Origin: Agaribacterium sp. ZY112
GTDB taxonomy: Bacteria; Pseudomonadota; Gammaproteobacteria; Pseudomonadales; Cellvibrionaceae
Direction of reading: 5' to 3'
NCBI RefSeq assembly: GCF_041346925.1
Contig: NZ_CP166840.1
Coordinates: forward strand, 3,343,001 to 3,407,000
Length of the DNA: 64,000 nt
In this document: in pieces, positions 28,250 to 35,820 of the stretch
How positions within the stretch are numbered: the stretch's first letter is position 1
Layout: each line of letters opens with the position of its first letter
Notes under the pieces: model-generated
The model's input: the letters and a program-made list of their open reading frames with translations, nothing else
Told to the model about the DNA's origin: nothing
Database searches by the model: none
Translations under genes and position numbers: made by a program

Positions 28250-28423
28250 CTAAAAATCGAAGTCGTAATCCATTAGCGCTTTGCGTAAACGCTGATCTTC
28301 AAGCTTATCTTCTAATCGTCTGCGTGAGTCCGTTCCATTAAGCGGGCTGCTAAATGCAGACCAGAATGAATCATCGATCGACTGCTGAACATCATTACTT
28401 AGTTCAATAGTTTCCATTTCCAT
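28250..28423 (-). CDS. Small PA3496-like acidic protein (57 aa)
   Basis: Small gene read directly from the minus strand: ATG at 28423, TAG at 28250-28252. It starts MEMETIELSNDVQQSIDDSF, has a basic/acidic helix DSRRRLEDKLEDQRLRKAL near 32-50, and ends DYDFDF. The Arg-rich helix plus acidic aromatic tail resembles the short PA3496 family (putative envelope-integrity proteins in Pseudomonas); that link is from memory of the motif. AGAGGG lies 6 bases before the ATG. It has its own terminator and sits alone between fleR and fliE. Confidence 0.8.
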   Translation of the reverse strand: MEMETIELSNDVQQSIDDSFWSAFSSPLNGTDSRRRLEDKLEDQRLRKALMDYDFDF

Positions 28424-28512
28424 AACTGCCCTCTAACATGTTGACTGAGTGAACAGTTGCTATGCTGCCTAGAACTAATGACAGTTATATGACTATCTTA
28501 TGAAAGTTACGT

Positions 28513-28539
28513 CATCTTAGTTTCTCGACTCATAAGATG
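28513..28539. repeat. Inverted repeat just after fleR
   Basis: Arms CATCTTA (28513-28519) and TAAGATG (28533-28539), 7 bp each with a 13-nt loop, directly downstream of the fleR stop. No T-run follows, so it may be a weak attenuator or mRNA 3' end rather than a classic terminator. Confidence 0.4.
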
Positions 28540-28540
28540 C

Positions 28541-29986
28541 CTAAGCCATAACACTTTCGATATCAAAACCTAACTCTCGCAAGCGAGCCATTTTATAACG
28601 TAAGGTTCGAGGGCTTATGCCTAAGCGCTGCGCCGTATTCTTTTTGCTGCCCCTCTCCTGCTTCAAGGTTTTAACAATGATGTCAAATTCATGTCGGCGC
28701 ATGTCAGAGCCCAAGCGAGCACCACTTTCTTCCATACCACTTTCTACATCCGTTAACGTATCAGAAGAGTCTGAAGCGAGCGAAGATTCAATAGCGCTGC
28801 TCATAGTTGCGTTATGGCTAGCCGCCATGTTTGTTGTGCTGTAGAGCTGATCGAGATCCAAACCCAAGTCAGCCGCATTTATATGAGTGCCACTTTGCAA
28901 AATTAAGGCACGCTGCATTACGTTATCGAGCTCCCGAACATTGCCAGGCCAAGAATAGTCAAGCAAGGCCTGACGTGCTTCAGCACTTAAATTGACAGAG
29001 CCCCTGTGTTGCTTCTGAACATGTTTAGCCAACAGCCCCATCGCCAGTGGCAATATGTCTTTTTGCCGCTCCCTTAAGGGAGCCCATGCTAAGGGCAGAA
29101 CACTCAAACGAAAATACAAGTCACCACGAAACTTGCCCTCTTCCACCTCTAAGCGCATGTCTCTATTCGACGTCGCTACCACTCGCACATCCAATTTTAT
29201 GGTTTTACGGCCACCGAGACGCTCAACTTCTCGCTCTTGCAATACCCTCAATAACTTAGCCTGTAAGCCCAGTTCCATTTCAGATATTTCATCCAATAAG
29301 ATAGTGCCGCCATTGGCTTGCTCAAACTTTCCTGGCGTGCTCTGCAAGGCCCCGGTATAAGCACCCTTTTCATAACCAAATAACGTAGCCTCAAGCATAT
29401 TTTCGGGAATAGCCGCACAATTGACGGCAACAAATGGTCCATCACAACGAGGGCTATGCTCATGAATATAACGCGCAAGTACCTCTTTACCGGTTCCACT
29501 TTCACCCATAAGTAAAGCGGTTGAATCACTCTGAGCGACTCGTTCAGCTAGTTTAAGTAACTGTCGGCTACATTCTGCTTCTGCAACTGGGCTATCGGAT
29601 CTCACAGGCTTGCTATGACAAAAACGAGCGACACACTCCAATAAGGCATCTGGTGAAAAAGGTTTAACGAGGTAATCAACTGCCCCATCTTTCATAGCGC
29701 GTACAGAATCTTCCACGCTGGCATAAGCCGTTACGAGTAATACGGGGATTTGTGGCCAGTTTTCTCTGACCATAAGCAATAAATCATGGCCTGACATTTC
29801 TCCCATATTGACATCGGAGACGATCAAATCGAAGTCGAGGTCCTTTTTCAGCACAGTAATAGCTTGCTCGGCGCAATCCGCCTCTACACATGTCATCTTG
29901 GCTAATAATAAGGTATCAACCACCGCTTCACGTAAATCGGTATCGTCTTCAACCACGAGTATTCTTGACTTTGTACGCTCAGACAT
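28541..29986 (-). CDS. fleR: Sigma-54 response regulator FleR/FlrC
   Basis: Activator of class III flagellar genes (hook, rod, sigma-54 flagellin). I start at ATG 29986 (MSERTKSRILVVEDD) because a GAGGTAGTG site follows the fleS stop; upstream extension has no receiver homology. Receiver acceptor Asp58, AAA+ domain with GESGTGKE, the sigma-54 contact loop as GAYTGA instead of GAFTGA, FLDEISEME-like LLDEISEM, and a Fis-type helix-turn-helix at the end (NTAQRLGISPRTLRYKMARL). About 481 aa. Translated 7 bp after fleS. Confidence 0.95.
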   Translation of the reverse strand: MSERTKSRILVVEDDTDLREAVVDTLLLAKMTCVEADCAEQAITVLKKDLDFDLIVSDVNMGEMSGHDLLLMVRENWPQIPVLLVTAYASVEDSVRAMKDGAVDYLVKPFSPDALLECVARFCHSKPVRSDSPVAEAECSRQLLKLAERVAQSDSTALLMGESGTGKEVLARYIHEHSPRCDGPFVAVNCAAIPENMLEATLFGYEKGAYTGALQSTPGKFEQANGGTILLDEISEMELGLQAKLLRVLQEREVERLGGRKTIKLDVRVVATSNRDMRLEVEEGKFRGDLYFRLSVLPLAWAPLRERQKDILPLAMGLLAKHVQKQHRGSVNLSAEARQALLDYSWPGNVRELDNVMQRALILQSGTHINAADLGLDLDQLYSTTNMAASHNATMSSAIESSLASDSSDTLTDVESGMEESGARLGSDMRRHEFDIIVKTLKQERGSKKNTAQRLGISPRTLRYKMARLRELGFDIESVMA

Positions 29987-29993
29987 CACTACC

Positions 29994-31208
29994 TCAAACA
30001 CTTTCTGATTCATTAATAACAAGGGGAAGACGCACAATCGCTTCGCAGCCAGAGCCTTCACTCGATTTGAGTTCAAACACACCACCGTGGGCGCGGGTTA
30101 CGGCTTTCACAACCGCAAGTCCTAAACCTGTACCATTCGCTTTAGTGGTGACAAACATCTGCTTAATCCGCTCCATTGTTTCTTTATTCATGCCTGCACC
30201 ATTGTCTTGGATCGACACGACAAGCTCGGATTTTTCTGTATTCACCAAAAAAACAATTCGCAAACTTGCAGCACTTACCGCTTCCAAACTTTGCAAGGCG
30301 TTATTAATCAAGTTCATAAGGGCAGACACCAAAGCATCTTGATGGCACTTCAACCCCGACTCTGTGCAGTGATTTTCCCAAATAAAAGAAATACCCGATT
30401 GCTCAACTAAATGTTCGGATGCCAACTTAAGTTGCCGCTCTAGTTCAGCCACGCTAATGGTGTTATTTAGGGGCAGCTCACTTTTAACAAATAACATCAT
30501 GTCGCGAACTTGTTGCTCCATATGACGTAAGCGGCTGACGCATTTATCAGCAAAACGCGTATGAAGCTCTGGCTCTAACTTTTCATCGCGCAGGTGAGAG
30601 GCATACAGTAATGCCGCGCTTAAAGGAGTTCGAATTTGATGGGCCAAGGCTGAGACCATCTTACCCATTGCAGATAAGCGCTCATTACGGCTTAAGTGCT
30701 CTTGCAAGGCCCGGGTTTCAGTCTGGTCGGTCAGTAAGATGATTTGGCCCTGATCCATCAACGACGATGTTGATACACTCAGCTTACGGCCACTGTGGGT
30801 GCTTACCTCTAAACCATCATCATTCTGAGGCTTAAAGCACTTGTGAATAATGTTGCGCCATATTTTGCCTGTAAGCTTACGACCTAACATGTTTTCTGCT
30901 GCAGGATTTGCCTCAACAATAAGACCCGCTTCATCAAGCACTAAAACGCCACCAGGTAAAAAGTGTAAAAGCGCCTGCATACGCTCTTCTAACTGGTTAT
31001 GCCGATGATGCTCATTCTCAAGTTCAAGCTCACTGTGACTCAGCTCTTCACTTAATACCTGTACCCTGTTCTGCAAGGCACGATACGAACTCTCGAGCTG
31101 AGTACTTGTTTCATTAAAGAAATTAAACGCCGCAGCCAGACTTTGCTGCTGTTCTGTTTGATCTTTAGACGAGGTATTGGAAGCGTGTGCTAACAAGGGC
31201 GAAACCAC
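29994..31208 (-). CDS. fleS: Flagellar sensor histidine kinase FleS/FlrB
   Basis: Soluble kinase that phosphorylates FleR. The 404-aa protein has no membrane segment. Coiled coil at about 30-75, PAS domain near 80-140 (LHFLPGGVLVLDEAGLIVEANPAAENMLG), phospho-acceptor MVSALAHQIRTPLSAALLYA, then an ATPase domain with MNLINNALQSLEA, DNGAGM and GTGLGLAVVKAV. The frame opens with GTG at 31208 and no clear Shine-Dalgarno, so the start may be a short leader product. The sigma-54 promoter is only ~17 nt upstream of it. Confidence 0.94.
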   Translation of the reverse strand: MVSPLLAHASNTSSKDQTEQQQSLAAAFNFFNETSTQLESSYRALQNRVQVLSEELSHSELELENEHHRHNQLEERMQALLHFLPGGVLVLDEAGLIVEANPAAENMLGRKLTGKIWRNIIHKCFKPQNDDGLEVSTHSGRKLSVSTSSLMDQGQIILLTDQTETRALQEHLSRNERLSAMGKMVSALAHQIRTPLSAALLYASHLRDEKLEPELHTRFADKCVSRLRHMEQQVRDMMLFVKSELPLNNTISVAELERQLKLASEHLVEQSGISFIWENHCTESGLKCHQDALVSALMNLINNALQSLEAVSAASLRIVFLVNTEKSELVVSIQDNGAGMNKETMERIKQMFVTTKANGTGLGLAVVKAVTRAHGGVFELKSSEGSGCEAIVRLPLVINESESV

Positions 31209-31234
31209 TTAAGTTTTGACGACTTAAGTAATAG

Positions 31235-31250
31235 AGCAAAGAGTTTGCCA
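31235..31250 (-). promoter_or_regulatory. Sigma-54 promoter of fleSR
   Basis: The minus strand reads TGGCAAACTCTTTGCT with ideal TTGC -12 box and correct spacing. Expected start is near 31224. This is where FleQ would activate the two-component pair in the standard hierarchy. Confidence 0.88.
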
Positions 31251-31352
31251 ATGTATTTTTTTGTTATTTATCAGTAAGTTAAAGATTTTTTTGATATAAG
31301 CTGTCAAAAAACTGTCTACTTGAACCCTATAAAACTAAGCACAAGCTAACAG

Positions 31353-31387
31353 ACAAAAAAAATGCCGGTAGATACCGGCATTTTTTA
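31353..31387. terminator. Strong bidirectional-type terminator
   Basis: Perfect inverted repeat AATGCCGGTA / TACCGGCATT (31361-31370 and 31373-31382) flanked by an A-run on one side and T6 on the other. It ends the lipoprotein gene on the minus strand and shields fleSR from it. Confidence 0.9.
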
Positions 31388-31405
31388 TAAGAACAAGCTT
31401 AGCGC

Positions 31406-32647
31406 TTAAAGTTCTGTAATAATGATGTCATCTACTAACGCTTGATAATTAAGAGCACCAAAATAAGCATCCGTAATTCGTAAAGTAGGAGCAGTCGCTG
31501 CTGACCAATCATAAACTTCGTCAGTAAAATCCAAAATCACTGTGGAGTTAAACAGTGTGTCATTTTGACTAATATTAGTGTAATTAATATCAGAGCCATT
31601 ATTCGATCCTACCATACCTAAGTAAGAGCTCGAACCTGCATCCCATGAGTTAACATCAATAATAGATACCCATAGTGGGCCGCCATTACCACCATTAGCA
31701 ACCACTGTTGTATTAAGGTTTACTGCGTAGCGCTTACCAGCTTCTAAACTAATACCTGTCAGGGGAATATCGACAAAATAACCATTTGCAGAACCAACAA
31801 ACTCTAAAGAGGCAGCACCGGAAATCGGGGCTGTTGTATTAACTGCAAGTGTCGCATTTGTAGAGGTAATAGAAGAAATATCTTGGGTTTCAAAGCCGTC
31901 TTCGTAGATAGGTGTGGCGGCTGCATTTAAACTAAAATTATCCAACTGATTGGCTTCAGCATTATCAGCATAATGGGTAATAGCAACTTCTAAAGTCAGT
32001 GCTTTACCTGTAATACTTGCAGGAGTCATTAAAGTTACAGCACGATCAAAATATTCAGTACTATTTGGAACACGTGATCGAGGAAAGCCTGCTGTCGCGA
32101 CAGCATCAACAGTACCTTCTTCATAGAGGTTTACAGAAAACGTATCGTAGTTAGACTCGCCCTTTATATCAAAACTAAAAATGTATTTTGTATTAGCCAC
32201 TAGCTCATCAGCAGCAATTGTAATAGTTGCACTATCTCCAGCGGTACCACCTGCAAAACTTAGAGCATAAGTGCCTTGACTCGCGTCACCAGAACTGATG
32301 CTCGCAGAACCAATACCTGACTGCCAATAAGCATCGTCTAATAGGCCGGACTCAAAACTGAAATCTAGATCACTCAGGTCATGGCCTACTGGCTCTGAAC
32401 TTGGCTCTGAACTTGGCTCTGAACTTGGCTCTGAACTTGGCTCTGAACTTGGCTCTGAACTTGGCTCTGAACTTGGCTCAGGGCTAGCTTCAGGAGATGT
32501 ACTTACAACAGGAGATGGGCTTGGTGAGGCTGCTGCCTCAGACTTGTTATCACTGCCGCCACAAGCCACTAATAAAGCAACTGAAGAACAGATAGTCATA
32601 CGCTTAAAAAGAGCGAAAGCTGAAAGCTCGCTAGTAGAAAACTTCAT
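31406..32647 (-). CDS. Lipoprotein with Ser-Glu-Pro repeat linker and two CBM-like beta modules
   Basis: 413-aa predicted outer-membrane lipoprotein of unknown role. Signal region MKFSTSELSAFALFKRMTIC... ends in lipobox LVAC with Cys29, followed by GGSD (no Asp at +2, so not the inner-membrane retention signal). Residues 41-86 form a Pro/Ser linker with seven perfect SSEP units. Two beta-rich modules follow, about 93-245 and 247-413. The first begins DFSFESGLLDDAYWQSGIG and ends LDNFSLN; the second ends VDDIIITEL, a pattern seen in family 4/9-type carbohydrate-binding modules. No catalytic domain is visible. It is a single gene between fleQ and fleSR with its own terminator. Confidence 0.88.
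   Translation of the reverse strand: MKFSTSELSAFALFKRMTICSSVALLVACGGSDNKSEAAASPSPSPVVSTSPEASPEPSSEPSSEPSSEPSSEPSSEPSSEPSSEPVGHDLSDLDFSFESGLLDDAYWQSGIGSASISSGDASQGTYALSFAGGTAGDSATITIAADELVANTKYIFSFDIKGESNYDTFSVNLYEEGTVDAVATAGFPRSRVPNSTEYFDRAVTLMTPASITGKALTLEVAITHYADNAEANQLDNFSLNAAATPIYEDGFETQDISSITSTNATLAVNTTAPISGAASLEFVGSANGYFVDIPLTGISLEAGKRYAVNLNTTVVANGGNGGPLWVSIIDVNSWDAGSSSYLGMVGSNNGSDINYTNISQNDTLFNSTVILDFTDEVYDWSAATAPTLRITDAYFGALNYQALVDDIIITEL
32391..32486 (-). repeat. 12-bp tandem repeat, seven perfect copies
   Basis: GGCTCTGAACTT (plus strand) occurs seven times without a mismatch from 32391 to 32474, then once degenerate to 32486. Each unit encodes four residues of the SSEP linker, so copy number changes keep the reading frame. 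Identity at synonymous positions points to recent slippage or recombination. Confidence 0.97.
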
Positions 32648-32864
32648 AGTACGGGTCCTATAGGATTACTCGTATTAATTCTTACTTAGAACTGCCATGA
32701 CTTCCTTGTAGACATGATCAAGCACAATAATTCGCACTGTTTATTAGTAATTAATCTAAACAGGTATGCACATAGTACACAATACGATCACTTATAAGCA
32801 ATAAGAACTAAAAAAAAACAAGAAACCAATACTTAATTATTAACCTTATAGTAAGTACATTAAT

Positions 32865-34304
32865 TTAACGCTGCATGCCGTATTTACGCATCTTTTCGAC
32901 CAAGGTTGTTCTACGTATAGCTAGTTGCTCAGCAGCTCTGGCCACAACACCACTGTTGTTATCCAGTGCCTGTTGAATCAGATTTTGCTCTAAATCAGAC
33001 ATATACTCTTTAAGATCTATACCGGCCTCAGGTAATAAGACTGTATCACCCATGCTGACTAACGACGGGCTCGCTCCTGCTAGATCATCTTGAGTAAAAT
33101 CATCAAAGTCATTTTCAATATCAACATGGCGGTACTTTTCAGGTAGTTCAGCCACGCCTATCACCGCACCAGGCCTCATAATGGCCATTCGTTCAACCAA
33201 ATTAGCTAACTCTCGAACATTACCCGGCCAAGGATGCTGACACAAAGAGAGCATGGCTGAAGAGCTGAAGCGAACGGAACCGCGCTTTTCAGACTCTAAG
33301 CGCTTAATCAGCTCATTTATTAGTAAGGGAACATCTTCAGAGCGCTCTCTTAGCGAGGGCATTTCGATAGGAAAAACATTCAAGCGGTAATATAGATCTT
33401 CTCGAAAGTCGCCTTTAGCAATCATATCTTCAAGGTTTCTATGAGTAGCAGCAATAATCCTCACATTTGTTTTGTAACTTTTGTTGCCTCCTACTCGTTC
33501 AAAGCTCTTCTCTTGCAGCACACGAAGTATCTTGACCTGCATATGAAGCGGCATGTCACCGATTTCATCTAAAAACAGGGTACCACCTTCGGCAAGCTCA
33601 AAACGCCCCGCCCTTGCACTAATAGCCCCAGTAAAAGCGCCTTTTTCATGGCCAAAGAGCTCGCTTTCTAATAATTCTGCTGGGATAGCACCACAGTTTA
33701 CAGGAACAAAAGGCCCATCTCGGCGATCACTGTGGTAGTGAAGGTTTCTCGCAACAACCTCTTTACCGGTACCGCTCTCACCCTCGATTAATACAGTGAC
33801 GTCTTTATCCGTCACTTGCGTCATCATATCTCGTACTTGTTCAATACTTTGGCTATTTCCAACTAGAGAGCTAAACAGGTGTATTGGCCGGCGCTGGTGC
33901 TGTGCCCTGCGAGCATGTAAAGCATGTACAAAAGCCTGAGCTCGATGCAAAGCATCGTTTAAACCACAATAACCGGGCATTTTTTCAAAACTGGCAACCA
34001 GCATGGCTTTGGTGCGCTCATCGAGACCCTCAGCCAACTCAGGTTCATTGCCAATATTGACCACGGCCATATCGATATGAGCTTGAGCCGTATTTTTTAG
34101 GAAATCAGAGACTAGCTTATGCTGACCTTGAGCACATAAAAAAGCAGCGCTAAATTCCTTTTTATCTACATCTGTAAGTTCACTAAGCCACTGCTTAAAA
34201 CTAAATTCTTGGACATTCTCACCAACAAAGTTAAGAACGGTAACGATATCGTGACGGACTATTTCTTCATCACATACAACGGCAATGTTTTGAACATCTG
34301 ACAT
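32865..34304 (-). CDS. fleQ: Flagellar master regulator FleQ/FlrA
   Basis: Sigma-54 activator at the top of the flagellar hierarchy, also a c-di-GMP sensor in Pseudomonas and Vibrio. I start at ATG 34304 ([10 protein letters not shown]), 479 aa. The N-terminal FleQ domain lacks a phospho-acceptor site, as usual. AAA+ domain: [48 protein letters not shown] Fis-type helix-turn-helix ends the protein ([21 protein letters not shown]). The segment before the AAA+ domain reads [10 protein letters not shown], with Ser145 where Pseudomonas FleQ has Arg (LFRS). ARNLHYHS, the other c-di-GMP contact region, is intact. Confidence 0.96.
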   Translation of the reverse strand: MSDVQNIAVVCDEEIVRHDIVTVLNFVGENVQEFSFKQWLSELTDVDKKEFSAAFLCAQGQHKLVSDFLKNTAQAHIDMAVVNIGNEPELAEGLDERTKAMLVASFEKMPGYCGLNDALHRAQAFVHALHARRAQHQRRPIHLFSSLVGNSQSIEQVRDMMTQVTDKDVTVLIEGESGTGKEVVARNLHYHSDRRDGPFVPVNCGAIPAELLESELFGHEKGAFTGAISARAGRFELAEGGTLFLDEIGDMPLHMQVKILRVLQEKSFERVGGNKSYKTNVRIIAATHRNLEDMIAKGDFREDLYYRLNVFPIEMPSLRERSEDVPLLINELIKRLESEKRGSVRFSSSAMLSLCQHPWPGNVRELANLVERMAIMRPGAVIGVAELPEKYRHVDIENDFDDFTQDDLAGASPSLVSMGDTVLLPEAGIDLKEYMSDLEQNLIQQALDNNSGVVARAAEQLAIRRTTLVEKMRKYGMQR

Positions 34305-34388
34305 AAACAACTCATCCCAAAGTAAAGCGTAGGCACCGCTCAGTCCTGACATCCATGTGCTGTCGGAAAAAGCAGCAGCGGTATCTTT

Positions 34389-34417
34389 TGTATAGTCAGA
34401 AAAATGACCATAGTCAA
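34389..34417 (-). promoter_or_regulatory. Sigma-70 promoter of fleQ
   Basis: The minus strand reads TTGACT (34417-34412), exactly 17 nt, then TATACA (34394-34389). Expected start is near 34382, leaving a ~78-nt leader to the fleQ ATG at 34304. A housekeeping promoter suits the regulator at the top of the cascade. Confidence 0.8.
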
Positions 34418-34501
34418 ATTACCGTCGAAGATCACTTTGATATATGACGAGTACTTTATAAAGTTAAACAGCAGCCCCTGTTTGTTTTTTAGACAACCGC
34501 T

Positions 34502-34768
34502 TCACCTTGAAAAGGGAAAGCTCGCAACAAACTCAGATTCAGAAGCGGGTAATTCAGCAACAATTCGAGCATAAAGGGCCAGTACTCTTTCTAATTCAGA
34601 CATCAGCTCTTTAGCATTTAAGGTTTTATCGTCAAAGGCTTTGTCTAAGGCTTCTCCCATCAACAGATCATGCCTTTTTAAAGCCCCCCACTGTTTATTA
34701 TCAAAAGCAAACTCTAAGGACTTACGAGTACGAACAAGGTCAACATGCGAACAACTAATTAATGACAC
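34502..34768 (-). CDS. fliT: FliT-like flagellar export chaperone
   Basis: 88-aa all-helical protein at the position FliT/FleP occupies after fliS in related clusters. FliT chaperones the cap protein FliD and docks on FliI. Visible features are helical heptads and a basic stretch in VDLVRTRKSLEFAFDNKQWGALKRHDLL. Sequence is too short and divergent for a firm motif, so the call rests mainly on size, helix content and place. The start is GTG at 34768 with AGGAG seven bases upstream. Confidence 0.7.
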   Translation of the reverse strand: MSLISCSHVDLVRTRKSLEFAFDNKQWGALKRHDLLMGEALDKAFDDKTLNAKELMSELERVLALYARIVAELPASESEFVASFPFSR

Positions 34769-34879
34769 GCAAACTCTCCTAAACCTTTACCTGTTTAAGA
34801 AGCTAACGGCCAAACAAACCAAAGCTTTAATTAAATAAATCTTGAAGCGGACAAACATGATCACTCAAAAATCGAACAA

Positions 34880-35260
34880 TTAAGCAGCCTGCCCTTTTGG
34901 CATTGCATCCCAACCATCTTTTACTTGAGCCATTAAGTTAGATATCTCATCTAGAGCCACTAGCCCTTGATCGGAATCTTTAGAATTAGGAATGCGCTCA
35001 AGCATGTACTCGTAAAGTGAATTTAAATTAACAGCAATATCTCCACCACTATTAAAATCTAAACTAGCTCTTAAGCCATTTATAATTGAAATTATTTTTC
35101 CTAGAAGAATATCTGCTTCTTCTTTATTTTCTGAACTTATACTTTGTCTTGCTTGGCTGATACGCTCTAAAGTTCCAGCCATAAGCAAGCTTATTAGCTT
35201 GTGCGGATCATTAGCGCATTCATCAACATGTAAAGAGGCGGAGGTAACATCAACTGCCAT
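34880..35260 (-). CDS. FliS paralogue (second flagellin chaperone-like gene)
   Basis: 126-aa FliS-family protein starting MAVDVTSASLHVDECANDPH; the frame extends to 35296 but only from GTG, and AGGAG precedes the ATG at 35260. It retains the FliS core: DPHKLISLLMAGTLERISQAR, GKIISIINGLRASLDFNSGGDIAVNLNSLYEYM. It diverges from the adjacent copy at 35378 in the N-terminal segment. It has its own sigma-54 promoter at 35338 and a hairpin in its leader, so it can be made separately from fliD-fliS. Confidence 0.88.
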   Translation of the reverse strand: MAVDVTSASLHVDECANDPHKLISLLMAGTLERISQARQSISSENKEEADILLGKIISIINGLRASLDFNSGGDIAVNLNSLYEYMLERIPNSKDSDQGLVALDEISNLMAQVKDGWDAMPKGQAA

Positions 35261-35273
35261 AAGAGGCTCCTTC

Positions 35274-35290
35274 TTGCCGCTTGGCGGCAA
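35274..35290 (-). promoter_or_regulatory. Leader hairpin next to the ribosome site of the second fliS
   Basis: Perfect 7-bp stem TTGCCGC/GCGGCAA with a 3-nt loop in the leader, ending just before the AAGGAG ribosome site of the gene starting at 35260. It could modulate translation start; no T-run, so not a terminator. Confidence 0.5.
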
Positions 35291-35337
35291 ATTCACATTA
35301 ACAATTAAGTCATGATAATGACTGTTAAAGTGAATAG

Positions 35338-35353
35338 AGCAAAAGAAATGCCA
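35338..35353 (-). promoter_or_regulatory. Sigma-54 promoter of second fliS (and fliT)
   Basis: The minus strand reads TGGCATTTCTTTTGCT, a near-ideal -24/-12 element. Expected start is near 35327, about 65 nt before the ATG at 35260. It lies in the 117-bp gap between the two fliS copies. Confidence 0.85.
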
Positions 35354-35377
35354 AGATGTATAGAGGGAAAGTAAATA

Positions 35378-35755
35378 TTAAGCGATTTGTCTCCAAGCGG
35401 AAGAAATATCAGTTAGCAGTGTTGTTGCTTCATCAAGTAGTTTAACATCATTTTTGATGTGGGATTGAGTTAGAACACGGGTTATATATTCGTATAAATT
35501 ATCTAAATTAGCAGATAGATCTTCTGAGGGTTCGTGATTCAAATTTTCACGCAAGCCATTCACTATATTGATGGCACTATTTATTTTTTTTCCTTTTAAC
35601 TCGGCATTACCATGAACCATTGCCCCTCTAGCTTGTGCAACACGTTCTAAAGCGCCATCAAACAGCATACAAATTAGTTGGTGCGGGCTTGCATCCTCTA
35701 CCCCGCTGTGGGTTTTCACTTGAGAGTATGATGCTGCAGCTGCTTGGTAGTTCAT
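35378..35755 (-). CDS. fliS: Flagellin export chaperone FliS
   Basis: Binds the C-terminal end of flagellin to prevent premature polymerisation. 125 aa from the ATG at 35755 (MNYQAAAASYSQVKTHSGVEDASPHQL), with GAGGT upstream; the longer frame to 35806 lacks a site. Typical FliS motifs are YxQVxTxSGVEDASPHQLICMLFDGALERVAQAR and INSAINIVNGLRENLNHE. It follows fliD by about 65 bp and would be co-transcribed with it. Confidence 0.95.
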   Translation of the reverse strand: MNYQAAAASYSQVKTHSGVEDASPHQLICMLFDGALERVAQARGAMVHGNAELKGKKINSAINIVNGLRENLNHEPSEDLSANLDNLYEYITRVLTQSHIKNDVKLLDEATTLLTDISSAWRQIA

Positions 35756-35820
35756 AATAACCTCGAATTCATATATAGCCTTTATATTGATCGGCTTTTC
35801 AGGCAATAACTTTAGCTCTA

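Noticed and set aside
32391..32486. Possible CRISPR-like array
   Set aside because: Units are contiguous 12-mers without spacers and lie inside a coding frame as a protein repeat.
34305..34352. Longer FleQ start at 34352
   Set aside because: No ribosome site and no FleQ-domain homology in the extra 16 residues; ATG 34304 begins at the conserved domain.
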